The notes below the pieces were generated by a model. The model searched no databases. It saw only the letters and a program-made list of their open reading frames with translations, and had not been told where the DNA came from. A DNA stretch of 64,000 nt from Diorhabda sublineata (Eukaryota; Arthropoda; Insecta; Coleoptera; Chrysomelidae). This document shows, in pieces, positions 25,059 through 37,424 of this stretch (positions are counted from its first letter, which is position 1; the number at the start of each line of letters is the position of its first letter). The stretch is from contig NC_079474.1 of assembly GCF_026230105.1 (NCBI RefSeq), positions 40,934,294-40,998,293 of the forward strand. Reading direction: 5' to 3'. Both the position numbers and the translations under genes were made by a program.

Positions 25059-26678
25059 ATCATAATAGTGATACAGTAATTATCTCATTCTGAAATTAAT
25101 TTTTAACTATTTAGTTTGATTTTTGCTAATATCGTGTATTTTAGTTTTTCAAACTATAATCTATTTTTCACATTTCATTATAACTAATTTAAAAGCACGT
25201 TTCTCAGTATATTAGAATTGTATTTTATTTTTTGCATTTTATTTTGTTATTTTTCTCCTTCTTTAGTAGGTCAATAGATGTGTTGACGGTAGCATTTCAA
25301 TTTTGTAAGTCTAGGACTGCGTGCTTATGTGATTCACCCACTAGTTCTATTTTTCTAATTCTCCTGCAAAGCATACAATAAGAAATTTATGAATCCTGTC
25401 GAATCTAAGCAGGATAATTGTATCCTTACTGTGAATTATTGTATTGTATTTGACAAATGTGGAAAATATAAATTGAATCTGATTGCTCAGAGTAGGATAA
25501 GATCAGAGTCCAAAAAACGAAAATGATGATAACAAATACGAACATTCTTTATATTTATTGAAAATTACGACTATCCAACAATTTTATATGAAAAAATTCA
25601 AACACAGTTTTTTTCATCTCATATCAAGTCTGAATTTTCCTTTGATGCCATTCCAAAGTCTCTGGTATGTACTGAATCCAAATCTGAAGTTTTACACTTA
25701 GTATATAGTATAAAGAAGCTCGGCAATGAGTGTTTAATCATGTACATACAATTTTATCACAAAGAAGAAAACGCATCAGCTTTTTGTACTACAAAGGCAG
25801 AACCCGAATAAAAATGTTGGATCGAGTGAGCTTTGAGATGATAAGAACAGTCTCTTTTATGCCATCGTAAACGTTTTATTATTGTTCGAAAAGATATAAA
25901 GTATATAATTGTATTTTGGCGAGAAATAAAAACTCTTTGAATTCGATTATAGATTCATGGAAATCTGTTTAATTTGCAAACTGTAACTGTGCACCGAAAG
26001 GCGTTCAGTTTAACATGTTTTCAAATTTTTGTTTCGTTTTATGGTATCATAAAATGAGGCTAGTTATTTCAACCTTTGTGTTATTTTCTTCTTGGAGATT
26101 GAAGGCTTATATACAGATGATACTTTGTTGTAGATTCGATTTTGTACATAGAATGTTTCAAAAAAATAAAAATTGCAAATTTTCAAGCAGACTTATAAAC
26201 CTTGGTTCACTTGGTATTTTGTCCTACTCTATTTTTGAGTTAATTTTACTAATTATAGATCATCTTTCATCACAAAGGTCCGGATGAGGCTGTTCATAAA
26301 TTCTTTAAATCTTGATAAAAATACTTTTTGAGTTATTGTTATTATTATATTATTGTTATAGATGGTTTTTCGGCGTTTGTTTCATTATAGTTTTGAAGCA
26401 TATGTTTTGTTTTGTTACTGGACAAGGTAACTTCCGTATCTGATGTTAATAAACTTAAGTTTTGAGAGTGAGATACATAAATTTCTGCTTTAGATTTTGA
26501 TAATTATAAATCTCAAATGGGATCATTTAATTCAGCTCAATAAATTGAGTGTAGCGTTTTCTTAGAAATATGTTTAACTTCAACACTACTTTCATTGTCA
26601 TTTTATAATATAATTTGACTGAACTGGATGGAATAAATTGGATGTGGATGATCTTTCCAATGTGAAATTGGCATACTA
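25059..26678. other. intronic DNA, nothing recognised
   Basis: No gene or repeat recognised. A 90-codon open frame at 26015-26287 has no motif and is rich in Phe, Leu and Ile, as expected from random AT-rich DNA. Confidence 0.45.
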
Positions 26679-27693
26679 CGAGGGTTTTGAGATACGGCAA
26701 TACTAATGTGATATAAAACTAAATCGTGAGTATTTTCTTGCGATGATTTTCTATGACATTCGGAGTGGATCAAACCAACAGCACCGTGCCAATCAACTCG
26801 CTCCTTTTGTGATGAAGCATCATCTTCAGCCACTGACTTTCACTGGTTTTCCGAATTCAATCGTAGTCGTACTTCGCTACAATCGGCTGTTGTGCCAAAA
26901 AACATCGATGCTGTGCATAAACTGACATTGCGACATCATCATGTGACATGAGATTGAGGCGTATTTGGGCATTAGTTCTATTTGCATACGTTCAATATTG
27001 CATAAACATTTGGCCGTCAAAAAGATTTATACGCTTTGGATGCCGCATAATTTGACAAACAAGCTAGGATCGATTGGTGCAAAGAAATGCTGAAAAAATT
27101 CATTCTTGGTGTTTCGAAAGACGTCTATAAGATCATATCAGGTAAAGAATCATAGATCTATGCAAATGGGCTCGAAATCGACTGTATGGATCTTTTAAAA
27201 CTACCCAAATCCTGCATAAGTTGTTCGCGCACGAAGCACTTCAAAGCAAATGGTCGCATGTTTTGGGAATAACTTTGCATGTCGCTACCGTTCTATTAGA
27301 GCAAAGTAGATTGGTCAATTCAAAATGGTTCGAAAAAATCAAGGAAACCAAAAAGGCGAATCATTCTCCACCACGACAAGCAAACTCTCATAGAACAGTT
27401 CAAACAAAAACGTTTTTGAACAGTCAAAACATCGATTTGCTGTACATTGTTTGGCACCCCATGATTTATTTTTATTATCTCAGATCAAAAATTAATTGCG
27501 ACGTTTTTCTACTCCTGAAGAAGCGGTTGATGTTTTAAATTCATATGTACTTAAATCGAAATGGAAAAAATGATTCGAAAATTTGTTCAATCGCATGGAA
27601 AAGTGTATTGATCTTGAGAACATTTTGATAAATAATAAAGCCATATTCAATTTTGATTATTTGTTCTTATTCATCAATTTCAAGCAATTCTCG
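26679..27693 (+). mobile_element. decayed mariner transposon, same family as 2.7 kb
   Basis: A mariner relic of about 1 kb. The left end reads TA then CGAGGGTTTTGAGATACGG (from 26679). The right end, reverse-complemented, reads TA then CGAGAATTGCTTGAAATTGA, ending at 27693, so weak TIRs and TA flanks are present. The + strand, over several frames, gives 'FYDIRSGSNQQH', 'FNRSRTSLQSAV', 'KNIDAVHKL' and 'EIEAYLGISS'. It continues with 'LHKHLAVKKI', 'WMPHNLT', 'KDVYKIISG', 'STVWIF', 'VRARSTSKQMV', 'QTKTFLNSQNIDLL' and 'STPEEAVDVLNSYVL', and ends 'NRMEKCIDLE'. That is the full mariner domain order. Stops and frameshifts are scattered throughout, and no intact catalytic triad can be read. Confidence 0.88.
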
Positions 27694-29044
27694 TAACAGA
27701 AAGAACAGTGGGATATATATAATACTTGCCTCATCATTTGTATTGTATCTGACCATTTTATTTCAACAATCTAAAACTTCCACAATACATGACAACTGAT
27801 TAATTTGAAAAAATATTCGACCTAATATTCTACTATACTATAGTCTACCATACCCTAAGATACAAATAGAGATAAGAAAAAAATCTAACAAGGTACCAAA
27901 AGGGGTCAATTCAAGTATGGTAACTTGGTTATACAAAATGTTCTTGTGGGTGAGGATTGAAGAAAATAACTACGTTGTCTAATCGCCCAATATTTAAATT
28001 TATAAAACTAATTTCCATCCCCCCGATACCGTGATATCCTGAGACCAAAATTATCAATGAAAAAACTTCATCATGTTAGTACGTAATTAATAATTTCACC
28101 TGAAAATATCGTACTATAGAGAATAGAGTGATTTATATAGTTCTGTTAAATATTGTTTTGAAAATTCCTCTCTGGGTGCAAGAAACATAAAATACACTAT
28201 AAACCAAATTGAATTGGAATGACAGCTGCAAACATATCAAATATTATAAATGTGATTTAGAATTACCATAAATATGCAATATAATTATGATTTTTTTTCA
28301 TTTAGTCGTTCCACACAAATGAGAATATCCTCCAGTCAAAGTATTTTAATAACGTTTATTTGAAAATTTATTCATTTATTCATCAAATCTCACAACATTT
28401 TTAACAAAGTAATGAATTCTCGCTTTGAAAGCTAACGCTTTTATGCGGTTCTCCTTTCCCCGATTTAGTTTAATTTGGAAATGGATACAAACAAATTTCA
28501 GTCCGACCATTAATTTAGTTCAAATGGTGCTTGTTGGTATTTTTATATACTAAAACTTTCTCCATCTGCATCATTCAATCATTCAAGTGGATTTGGCATT
28601 TTTAATGGATTTTACTTGTAGGGTTGTTCCAAATGCCTTTTAAAAAAATACAATTTAGTTGTAATTTATATTCGCAAAGAAACCCTTATATGTTAAGTGG
28701 TTTACTAATGTTACAAGATATATTTGGAATTTTAAGACTTTGCTGAATTGCATGTTTGCTAGAACTGTTTTCAGTTTAGTTGGAATAGTAGTTTCTATCT
28801 ATTCTAACTTATATTTGCGAATATAAGGGTAATTCGAGGAGAAATTAGTGTAGAGTGAGGAGGAATGTGGATATAACTTATGCCTCCACGATATCCTAAA
28901 AGCGGACGATTATATCTTATAAATAATGTCATTTTCCAATGTTCACTTCGGTTTATTATTACCACAATTCAATCAACTCATATCGTTCGTCTTTTTTCAC
29001 ATACATAAAATTATTAAACTAAAAAGTAGAAAATAATATAATAT
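27694..29044. other. intronic DNA, nothing recognised
   Basis: No gene. A short inverted match (ATATTCGCAAA near 28668 and TTTGCGAATAT near 28812) might mark a small MITE, but the arms are too short to call. Confidence 0.4.
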
Positions 29045-29293
29045 AAAAAAGTTTTGTGAAAACCACACTTTATAAAGTCTCATAAGTGCGCTAAAAAGTT
29101 AAGAAAAAGAACAGGATAGAGGTCGATACGTATGAAATTGGTAATGATGGAGATGAAGAAAATTTTAATACAACAATACCAAAAATGTGGACGCTTTATT
29201 TAAAGAATATTCAAGCCCTATCCTGTCCATTTTTTTTACTTTCTATTGCACTTCTGAACCTTTTTAGAGTGTGGTTTTTAAAAAAGTTTTTTT
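29045..29293. mobile_element. MITE with ~80-bp terminal inverted repeats
   Basis: The left arm (29045-29125) begins AAAAAAGTTTTGTGAAAACC and ends with ACAGGATAG. The right arm (about 29213-29293) is its imperfect reverse complement, starting CTATCCTGT and ending GGTTTTTAAAAAAGTTTTT. The centre of about 90 bp is non-coding. Size and long TIRs are typical of a miniature inverted-repeat transposable element. It lies directly beside the 3' end of the minus-strand mariner at 29328-30065. Confidence 0.8.
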
Positions 29294-29327
29294 ACGACAT
29301 ACTACTTAATAATCATACAAGAATGAA

Positions 29328-30065
29328 GCTTTATTATTCGAAGTATAACCCATCTTATTCTATGGTTTCAACAACCTCTTCGAGATCTTGGTAAAACCAA
29401 TCTTTGGGCTTGGATACAAAAAATGTCGTACTTTTTTTCAAACATGTCCTTTGGATTCAAATTTGTTCCCAGGCACAAATTTCATCACGAATCTAACGGT
29501 GCAAGTCCCGAACTAAAAGCTGCATGAGGTGGGAGTTCAATACCATCAAATTCTTCGATCTTATTTCGTGTAACTCTTGCAGATTGTGGTTTAACGTTGT
29601 AAGAGAATCCGCTTCCGATTAACTGAACCTGGAAATTTTTCCAATCAAATCTCATACGTTCTGCTCAAATCGAACCCTCTTTGCGACAGGTTTTTGTAAT
29701 TATCTTTTTTTTAACCATTGATTTTCTATGTTTAAGTGGTTTAGATAATTTTCTATCGCAAGTAAAAATATGTCTGACGATCGTCTTCGGCAGGGCAAGA
29801 GGCTGTTTGTACATCTCTACTCGACGTTCGTTTGAAACTCTATTAATTCATGTGGTATTACTATTCGAAACTCTTATATATCTTTCCTTAGGATTTCAAA
29901 TGACTACTTTCCTTGTAATCTCAATATTCCACGACCTGAGCGCGAACGATCTTTAAGCTTCAAATCACCACATTTTAAACGATTGAACTAAAGCTTTGCC
30001 GTTCGCTATGTCTTCTCCTTCAATTTCACATATCTTCCTTGGTGCCACGACTTTAAACTCCATAT
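29328..30065 (-). mobile_element. decayed mariner relic, fourth family
   Basis: The minus strand gives a heavily mutated transposase. The N-terminal side reads 'LKCGDLKLKDRSRSGRG' (about 29960-29920). 'HELIEFQTNV' and 'RHIFTCDRKLSKP' follow; the latter stands for the usual 'FTCDEKWV' with the first catalytic Asp. Then come 'NVKPQSARVTRNKIEEFDGI' with 'ELPPHAAFSSGLAPLDS', covering the second and third catalytic blocks. The end is 'FYQDLEEVVETIE', a stop, 'DGLYFE' and the final stop near 29328. The block order matches mariner. Deletions, frameshifts and stops show long decay. No TIRs were defined. Confidence 0.8.
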
Positions 30066-30429
30066 TATAATTATAAAAATGTACTCCGTCATCAATAAAC
30101 GAAACGAGAGTTATTGAAATGAAGTAAACAATTCTGCTCTTCATTGTTAAATTCTCTCATATCCTCAAAAATATGGAATTCAGATAAACATCGATTTCTT
30201 GGTATAGTTCTATATGAAAAAATTTTACTGATCATCAGTTTTCTGGCATCTTCATTACGTTTGAAATCGTCATTATTTTCTAACAAACTCAAGTTTCTGT
30301 TTCTGATAACTGTCACTGGCATAGCACATAACGATTGCAGGGAATGAACCGTTATAATTACCATCGTTCGAATATTCATATATTCAGGGACGTCACAGAA
30401 AAGTTCAGAGGGCTTTATATAAAATGCCA

Positions 30430-30905
30430 TTACTTATCTAAATGTCTTTTTTTATGTGAACAATAAGCAGTAAGTGGGAAATCCCTATTATATTTGTGTA
30501 GTTCGAGTGGTGTCTGCCGTGTGGAGGTGCCTGTGAGTATTGATCTTAAACTTGTGTAGGTTGTAGTGACGTACCTTGGCAGCTGATTCCACAGGCTTAA
30601 ACTTCTCCAAAGAAATGTATTTCGATAAATTGACGTCATTGGCGACTACAGGTGAACTTGATATTCGTGAGCCACGTCTGCCTGTCGAATTGGTCTTGCA
30701 AATACTAATCTAGGTAGTATAACGTTGGACAGCTCGAAAGAGCATCTGCCGTGCTAGTTTTAGCAAAATAGAGTAAGGTCTAAAACCTTTCTTCTATGCT
30801 CTAATTTGTCCAAGTTTATAGTCAACTTTGGATCACCTCTCTTTTGTATTAACTGAGGCTTCCATAGGGTATAATTAGGAGCTAGCGCCAGGTAGATGAT
30901 TAGAA
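30430..30905 (-). mobile_element. LINE (non-LTR retrotransposon) 3' coding end
   Basis: The minus strand encodes the C-terminal tail that follows the reverse transcriptase in Jockey/CR1-like LINEs. It runs 'LDKLEHRRKVLDLTLF', 'WHGRCSFELSNVILP', 'VFARPIRQADVAHEYQ', and after one stop 'SIYRNTFLWRSLSLWNQLPR'. The pattern 'LExRRxxxxLxxFYKxxxG' followed by 'RxxxYxNSFxxRxxxLWNxLP' is characteristic of these elements. Only the last 150 or so codons survive, as expected of a 5'-truncated insertion. Confidence 0.83.
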
Positions 30906-33866
30906 GCTGCTATAAGTGGAGAAATATAGATCGAGATTATTTATATGAAAATTTCAATTTATAATTTCTTAGCTCACGCAATTGTACATCCATCCGATTT
31001 ACCCCAAGACAATGTACTTGCTCATGATCTTGATATCAACTACTAATATACAAACATTAAGTAATCATGACAATTGCAAATGACACTGTACGATATCGAT
31101 GGCATCCAACAACCTGCTAAGTCACCTTAACGAACTGTAGGATTGGGCAAAATAAGGTCACACCAATAATATCTATATAAAAAAATCGATTGGCTAGAAA
31201 ATTTCCCATATACAGATTACAGATAGCTCCTGCAATGGTAATATTCAATTTCCAACTTAAAAGATTTGGAAATTGGATATGAAAGAAACTGAAATGCTGC
31301 ATTTGTGTCCTCAACTTGCTGGATGTTAGTTCGTTATAATGAATTTCAGAGTTGTTGACCAAAAGTTCTTGATGAAGCACATGATAAATTTTGATTTCGG
31401 TGTCAACCATATGGGTTCTAAATGTCAAGTTTTTTAATAATATTTATTCCATGCATGATTATTTTGCATTGTTTTGGAGATAAGAAACGTTTAAAGAAGT
31501 TCATCTTCTTATACAAATGTCTTTAATAGTCTTTAATAATTTTTACTCAAGTTTCAGATCAAAGTAGATATTTCCAGTTTGAAATATTGACACTATAATT
31601 TAGTGATTCTTAGTGACTGACATTAATATCTTATATCTATTATCGATTCAAAGCTTTATCTACTGTTACCTTCTGCAACTCATATAATATTACTTAGCAA
31701 TAACAATTTATTGTTTATTGATGTCACCTTAAGACTAGAAATAATGAATTTTCCACCTGAACTCACCTTTTGTAACTTGTTTTCGCCACTGCGCGCTAGT
31801 TGTTTCGATTGTATTGTTTTAATGTGTATTCCAATATTTGGTTGACGTTAACAAGGGTCTTTGTAATTTTCAAGAAAATTCAAATTGTTGTCACAATCGG
31901 ATATTGTCTTCAAAAACAGATGTGATGATGCTTTGTGGAGTCCTCACGGTCCTTAAAAGTTTTCCATTGTATGTGGTTGACAATTGAAAAGAGATTGTGT
32001 GAGAAGTGAAATTGATATTTGTAAATGATTTTAGACTTATTCCTATAAATATAACCAATCTTCGTTTCATGTATTTAGACAAATGAATAATTTTTGGTAA
32101 GTACGAAATATTATATTTTTACACTGTTAAATGACAATACCTCATGAAATATAAATATAGAGGAGTTAGTTAAATCTTTTTATTACCACTTGATGATTAT
32201 AGTGATACCAGCTTCGATTATTCAATCTTAAAGAGATTCAATCTGCAAAAAAATTCAACTCATTCCTAGAATTCATATAAACTTTAAGTTTTCCGATCAA
32301 CCACTATTAACTGTGACTCTAATTACTATGAACATATTTGTCTTTTTGAAGATATTTCGTCCTTGTGGTTAGTTTGAATAGCTTATTTGAATAACTAACT
32401 CACCCTGGATAGCCAAGAGAAATTCTCCAGCTTTGTAGATGACACTGTTGAGTACGTTGAAAATAAAAGCCGAATTATATTTCTAAAACACTCTGAATTG
32501 AGTATCAATTGAATTTTTTTGAACTAGCCAAAAACAAAATCTATTGCTGGGACTAATTTTTGATCATGATATCGTTTTCCTGAGATTCCACATAGCAATA
32601 TACATAAATACCGATGTAGAACATTACCACTAGCCGATGGTTTTGTTGTGCTGGGTCCACTCCATTTAGATGGCTGTTTTACCATGCATTTAAGTGTACA
32701 GTGGGAATTATATGGTTATATATATTTACAAATATTCCTTTTATTTTGCCTAACGCATTCTACTGCGCTTGGAAGCATCAAAACATTTGGAAAGAAGTTT
32801 GTCATACAAAACAAACAAAATTGTGTAAATACGTTTTATGTCTACTATTTATCGAAGGACTTTTGAATGTTTTTTCCGTTGTTCATCATGGGTGCTCCAA
32901 CGGCTGCATTTAAACCCCCATTTATCATTCGTTCGTTTTCCTGAAGAAAAGTTATCAAAGTTTATCATTTCTGAACTCTAACAAAAAACTATTGAAGGCA
33001 ACTAATTTGAAATATAAAAATGTGGTGTAATCTTCATAGATCAAAACAGATCATCAATGTTTTTTTCTGCGATTAAAGAACTATTTTTCAACTATGAATT
33101 TTCAAAAATTCTCCTTATTCTTTCCGAAATAACATTTTTCTCATTGATTAATTTTAATAGTTTTATTTAGATTAGTTATGTTTACCTGTCATTACCATTT
33201 GACGAACTCTCAACTCGCATTCAATGAATGGCTGGCTTTATATTCCATATAAACCTAACATGTACTTGTTTTTTCTCTGCGAATTTAAAAGGGCACATAA
33301 ATCTGTTTCGTATATAATCGGTTTGCGAGACACATTTGATTTGTTGCTTTATAAAATGGAGTTTTCCCATACATGAGGCATTTCAACTGCTTAATCATTT
33401 CAATTCGTGTGGAAAAAGCTTTTATATGATATAAAAAAATATACAATTACATTATTGGTGTATTTTTACAATTTTTTTTATAATCACACTCTATTTAAAA
33501 TTATTTATACTATGCGAATCGGTGAATTTAATGGAAACGAAATAATAAGAGTATCATTTGACGAAAAACTAAATAATCCTTATACAACCAATTGTTTATC
33601 ATGTCAGGTAATTCAATAGGATTTCCAATAACTATTTTTTTAGTTAAATTTATTTTATTTATTTATTCTTGTGCGATCGTATTATGGGCATCTAATACAT
33701 ATGGCAACTATTTGTGGTAAGCTAGGCTAAGAAATAGGTCAAGATCTAATTTGATTTTTTATAAGTGCACGGTCGATTTTGTAGAAACGAAACCAATGGT
33801 TTGCATTAGATAACAAATATTGATAAAAAACACAAAAGTCAGTAAAACAAATCAGTTCTTCTAAGT
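30906..33866. other. intronic DNA, nothing recognised
   Basis: No gene recognised. A minus-strand open frame of 103 codons (31117-31428) and a + frame of 72 codons (32648-32866) have no motif I know and no splice context that makes them convincing exons. Confidence 0.4.
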
Positions 33867-34101
33867 AGGTTGATTTATTCAGTTCCTACTTAAGAGACCT
33901 TTTGTTTATAATTATTACGTAATTAGTTAATCTAACAACGTCTTAAAGTAAACACATTAATATTAAATATCTTTCATCTGTAAATTCATTTTATTTAAAC
34001 ATAAATCATTTTTGATATCAATATGGTCACAATAAGATTTTGTTAGATTAGCTGATTACGTAATTACTTAAGACAGAAGTAGGGATTGTATAAATCTACC
34101 G
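33867..34101. mobile_element. MITE with ~70-bp terminal inverted repeats
   Basis: The left arm (33867-33945) reads GGTTGATTTATTCAGTTCCT and continues to TACGTAATTAGTTAATCTAA. The right arm, ending at 34101, is its reverse complement with small changes: it contains TTAGATTAGCTGATTACGTA and ends AGTAGGGATTGTATAAATCT followed by ACC. The element is about 235 bp with no coding capacity. This is a non-autonomous DNA transposon; I cannot assign the superfamily. Confidence 0.82.
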
Positions 34102-36044
34102 ACTCCTTAAATATTAACAACGAATTTTCTTGAAGCACACTCTCTGTATTTTGTGCTTTTTTATTTTTGTAGGTAGTCTTCCTCTTTTTCTTCTTGAGCT
34201 TTAGCTAGTTTTTCTCAAAGCCTGTCTCTGTGGGCTTTTCTCGGAGTCTGGGCGGTTAATGCTTCATAGTCTATTATATTCACAAATTGAGGATTCCTGT
34301 GCTTCACTACTTTCAAAGTCGACATTAATTAGATGTAACCTGCCCAGAATTGATAACTCTCGAAAGTTCCACGTAAGATGGACCGGATGTGGATACTGTA
34401 GAACCGATATCCTTCAACGCATTTTTGAGACTTAGGCCATGACTTTTGAAATTTGAAATATACCGTGTTTATACAATACTTGCTTAGTTAGTAGAAATAC
34501 AGGCTTCTAGTTTAATCCACAAGGAAGTTATAGGGTGCCGAAAATGGCCCGACTGTTTCTAAAAAAGGGTTGTACGGCCGTGCCACACATTTTCTCGACT
34601 TGGCGGTGACACTGCAGTACACCCAGATAATATACAAGATGCCAATTTGAAAACGTAGCAACCTCTATATTTCGGCTCTATCATGTCTAACGACTATCGT
34701 TATAAAGATAACTGGACTATTTTTTTAGTTATATGAAGATCTATCCTCAAATTTTTTCAATTGAGAAAGAATATATTGTGTTATGATGGAAAAGATTTCC
34801 AGAAAATTTCCTGGATATAGTTATTCTGGCAGCAAATTATATTATACTGACGAAACTTGGGTGGATGATGGATGAAAATATATAAGAATACATTTTTTGA
34901 CAGAATTTCGGTTTATATACCATCAGACACCAAAATTTTTAGTTCTAGAACACTATATTTTTTATATATTTAGATGTGCATCACTTCAATTTGTTTAAAT
35001 AATAACTATCTTACAAATTTTGGAACTTTCAGATCAATGCAAAAATTTCAAAAACTTTCTCCCTTATAATAAATAAATAAAAAATAAATAAACACATTTT
35101 AGAATTGTTTACATCGTTCTATAACTTTCTCAAACATTCTAAATCGATCATATTAAATTGCACTCATTTTGGAACTTTCCAGATCATAATCGATCATAAT
35201 AGTTGAACACATTTTTTTAACTTTCTAGACCATTCCATATGTTTTCATATTTTCGCCACCCACTTCCTATCACCGCGACGAAATTCACTTACTATGACCT
35301 GAAGACCAAGGGGTATTCACCACCCTAACGAGAAGTTGGTTGGGGTTGGTAGTGATAAAGAAAACCCTATCTTTACGTACTAGTAAAGAGTTCTATACAT
35401 ATATATTATAGATTACGTTTTCACTCGATAAAATCGAAGTGGGTAAGTGGATTTCATTATTTAGTAGAATTTATATACTTAATCACCGAAGAACTAACTT
35501 TTATTTGGAAATTGTATAATTACCTTTTTAAAAAATTCTATCAATTTAATTTTTTTCCAATTACAAAACTTTGTAGTAGTAAAACATTTTTCAATAGACT
35601 TTTCTAGATAATAGCTTTTGTAAGAATTGGTATTGGTTTATCAGGAATTTAGAGAAAGAAATTTTCACAACTTTACTTAACCTCGTATAGAACATTATCG
35701 AATTCTTATGAATATATATTTCCAATAAATAAATTCTTCATAGAAATTTTTAATACGTCCAAACCTATTTATCAATCAACATCAATTCGCGTTCATATGA
35801 ATATTGTTAAGTCGTTATTCGCGATTACCAACAACTTGGTAACATCGTAAATCATCAGTTGTTGATCTGCTTATACATTGCTAACAAATGACTGTTTAAA
35901 TTTATGTGAATATACGTCCAAAATTCGATGAAAAAGGAATTATGTGGTAGCTCCGTATAATTCTTGATGAAATAGTAAAACAGTGCGAAGTTACTAGTAT
36001 GCTTTAGTTTCTAAATAGAGTAAAATTTCTAGGAATTTTTTTGG
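34102..36044. other. intronic DNA with two weak coding traces
   Basis: On the minus strand, 34168-34325 reads from an ATG as 'MSTLKVVKHRNPQFVNIIDY', 'EALTAQTPRKAHRDRL', a stop, then 'EKLAKAQEEKEEDYLQK'. It looks protein-like, but I do not recognise it. On the + strand, about 34845-34870 reads 'YYTDETWVDDG', the shape of a first DDE-transposase motif. The rest is featureless, except for a weak 13-bp inverted match between GAAATTCACTTAC (35280) and GTAAGTGGATTTC (35443). Confidence 0.4.
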
Positions 36045-36484
36045 AGTATGCTATTTGACGAAATTGAAAAAAAAGTTAGATATTATCTGAATAAATTCAT
36101 TTCCATGTTTCGAAGAACGGCTCACTGCAGGGATTTCTTTAAAATATTAAAGAGTCTGACTCTTCCTTCCTTATTCATCTTTGAATCCGTTTGCCTAATT
36201 CGTAAGCGCGGTTCTCCAATTTCAGAAAGATCGTTACACGGTTATCCACTTAGAAACGCGGAGCACGACCTTCACCTACTTACTCCACGTTCAGAATTAG
36301 TTAAGGGCCCAATATTTTACAGTGCAAAAAACTGCACAATCATTTGCCAATTGAAATCAAATCGACATCACCTTTTTCTGCATTTTGCAATAAATTGAAT
36401 TGGTATCTTTATTTAGTTATTTTTATGTTTTTTTTAGTTTTTACAAGTTTTTGTCTACAAATTTTTTAACAATAAAGCATTTCC
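36045..36484 (+). mobile_element. LINE 3' end (RT C-terminal tail and 3' UTR)
   Basis: An open frame at 36048-36398 encodes 'RTAHCRDFFKILKSLTLPSL', 'FIFESVCLIRKRG' and 'HGYPLRNAEHDLHLLTPRSE', then 'GPIFYSAKN'. A +1 shift restores 'LHNHLPIEIKS'. This is the tail found after the RT domain in CR1/Jockey-type LINEs (pattern 'SCRxxFKxLxILTLPSLYIxEC...HxxxTRN...GPxYxxxxxxNxLP'). A short 3' UTR follows with AACAATAAAGCA near 36469-36480, then a CT microsatellite, as expected of a LINE 3' end. The copy is 5'-truncated and frameshifted. Confidence 0.85.
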
Positions 36485-36509
36485 CTCTCTCTCTTTCTCT
36501 CTCTCTCTA
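36482..36509. repeat. CT microsatellite at LINE 3' end
   Basis: CT dinucleotide run with two TTT interruptions, directly after the LINE 3' UTR. It is probably the simple-sequence tail of that element. Confidence 0.85.
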
Positions 36510-37424
36510 ACATCAATATGAAAGACAAAATATTCCCCGATTTTTGTACGAATCCTATCTGAGAGTTGACCCACCTACTTGACGTACTTTCGTACTTTCT
36601 CTTCTCAAATTAATCTTAATTGTAATACAGTAATTCTGTAATGTTACAAATTTTCTGTTATATCATCTAGCAAGTGAAAGCGACTGCGTACAAGTGACAA
36701 TTCTAAGTGTCCTGGTACAAATTGTGAGTATACGGTACCGCGGTAATCTAAAGAAATCTCACCATCATATTCATACATATTTCTCTCTCATAAATCCATG
36801 TAACAACACAATTTGCAATTCATTTTTGAAATGTAGTATAATAATTGTCTGAGTCTACCATTTCTATGATGATTTTAACGCTAGTTTATACAGGAAATTT
36901 ACTTCTTTCGGCACTAATCGAGCAGCAATCAGTTAAGTTTCCAAATGTTTGCGACGGTACGAATTCGTAAGACACTAATATATAATCGTCTCGCCCTAAC
37001 TTAAACGACGATTCTCAGTCACGTTTCCTTCACATTAGCGCGATGTTGAGATCAGTTGATAAGTGGGCTAATGCGAAGCAAATTTGGATAATCACTTAAA
37101 CAGTAAAATAATCACTGTCACATGTATTGTATTCGCACAAATATCGGATTTTATTAGAGCTCGTCATTTACAATTAAGAGAAATTGATTTTAAATAGTCA
37201 CTATTGACGTATTAAAGAACCAGTAAATGAGAGATTTATAAATGGTTTCATTAAAACACACCAAAATAGGTTTTTTATAAAAATTTGGTGCTCTAGCACT
37301 ATAATTGAAAGTACCAATATAAAATCTGAACAAGATTCTACTTTAGGTAGCGGTATTGGACGATCGTTGACTGAATGTGCGCGAGCTAGGAGACATAGTA
37401 GCCATTACAAAAAGTGCGGTACAT
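36510..37424. other. intronic DNA, nothing recognised
   Basis: No gene, repeat or RNA recognised between the LINE tail and the mariner relic. Confidence 0.45.

Noticed and set aside
28657..28832. Small MITE with ATATTCGCAAA termini
   Set aside because: The arms pair over only about 11-14 bp; too short to separate from chance in AT-rich DNA.
31117..31428. 103-codon minus-strand open frame resembling a membrane protein
   Set aside because: Hydrophobic stretches are common in random AT-rich frames, and I could not match it to a chemoreceptor or other family signature.
35275..35460. Inverted pair GAAATTCACTTAC / GTAAGTGGATTTC
   Set aside because: Only about 13 bp with mismatches and no extended arms.
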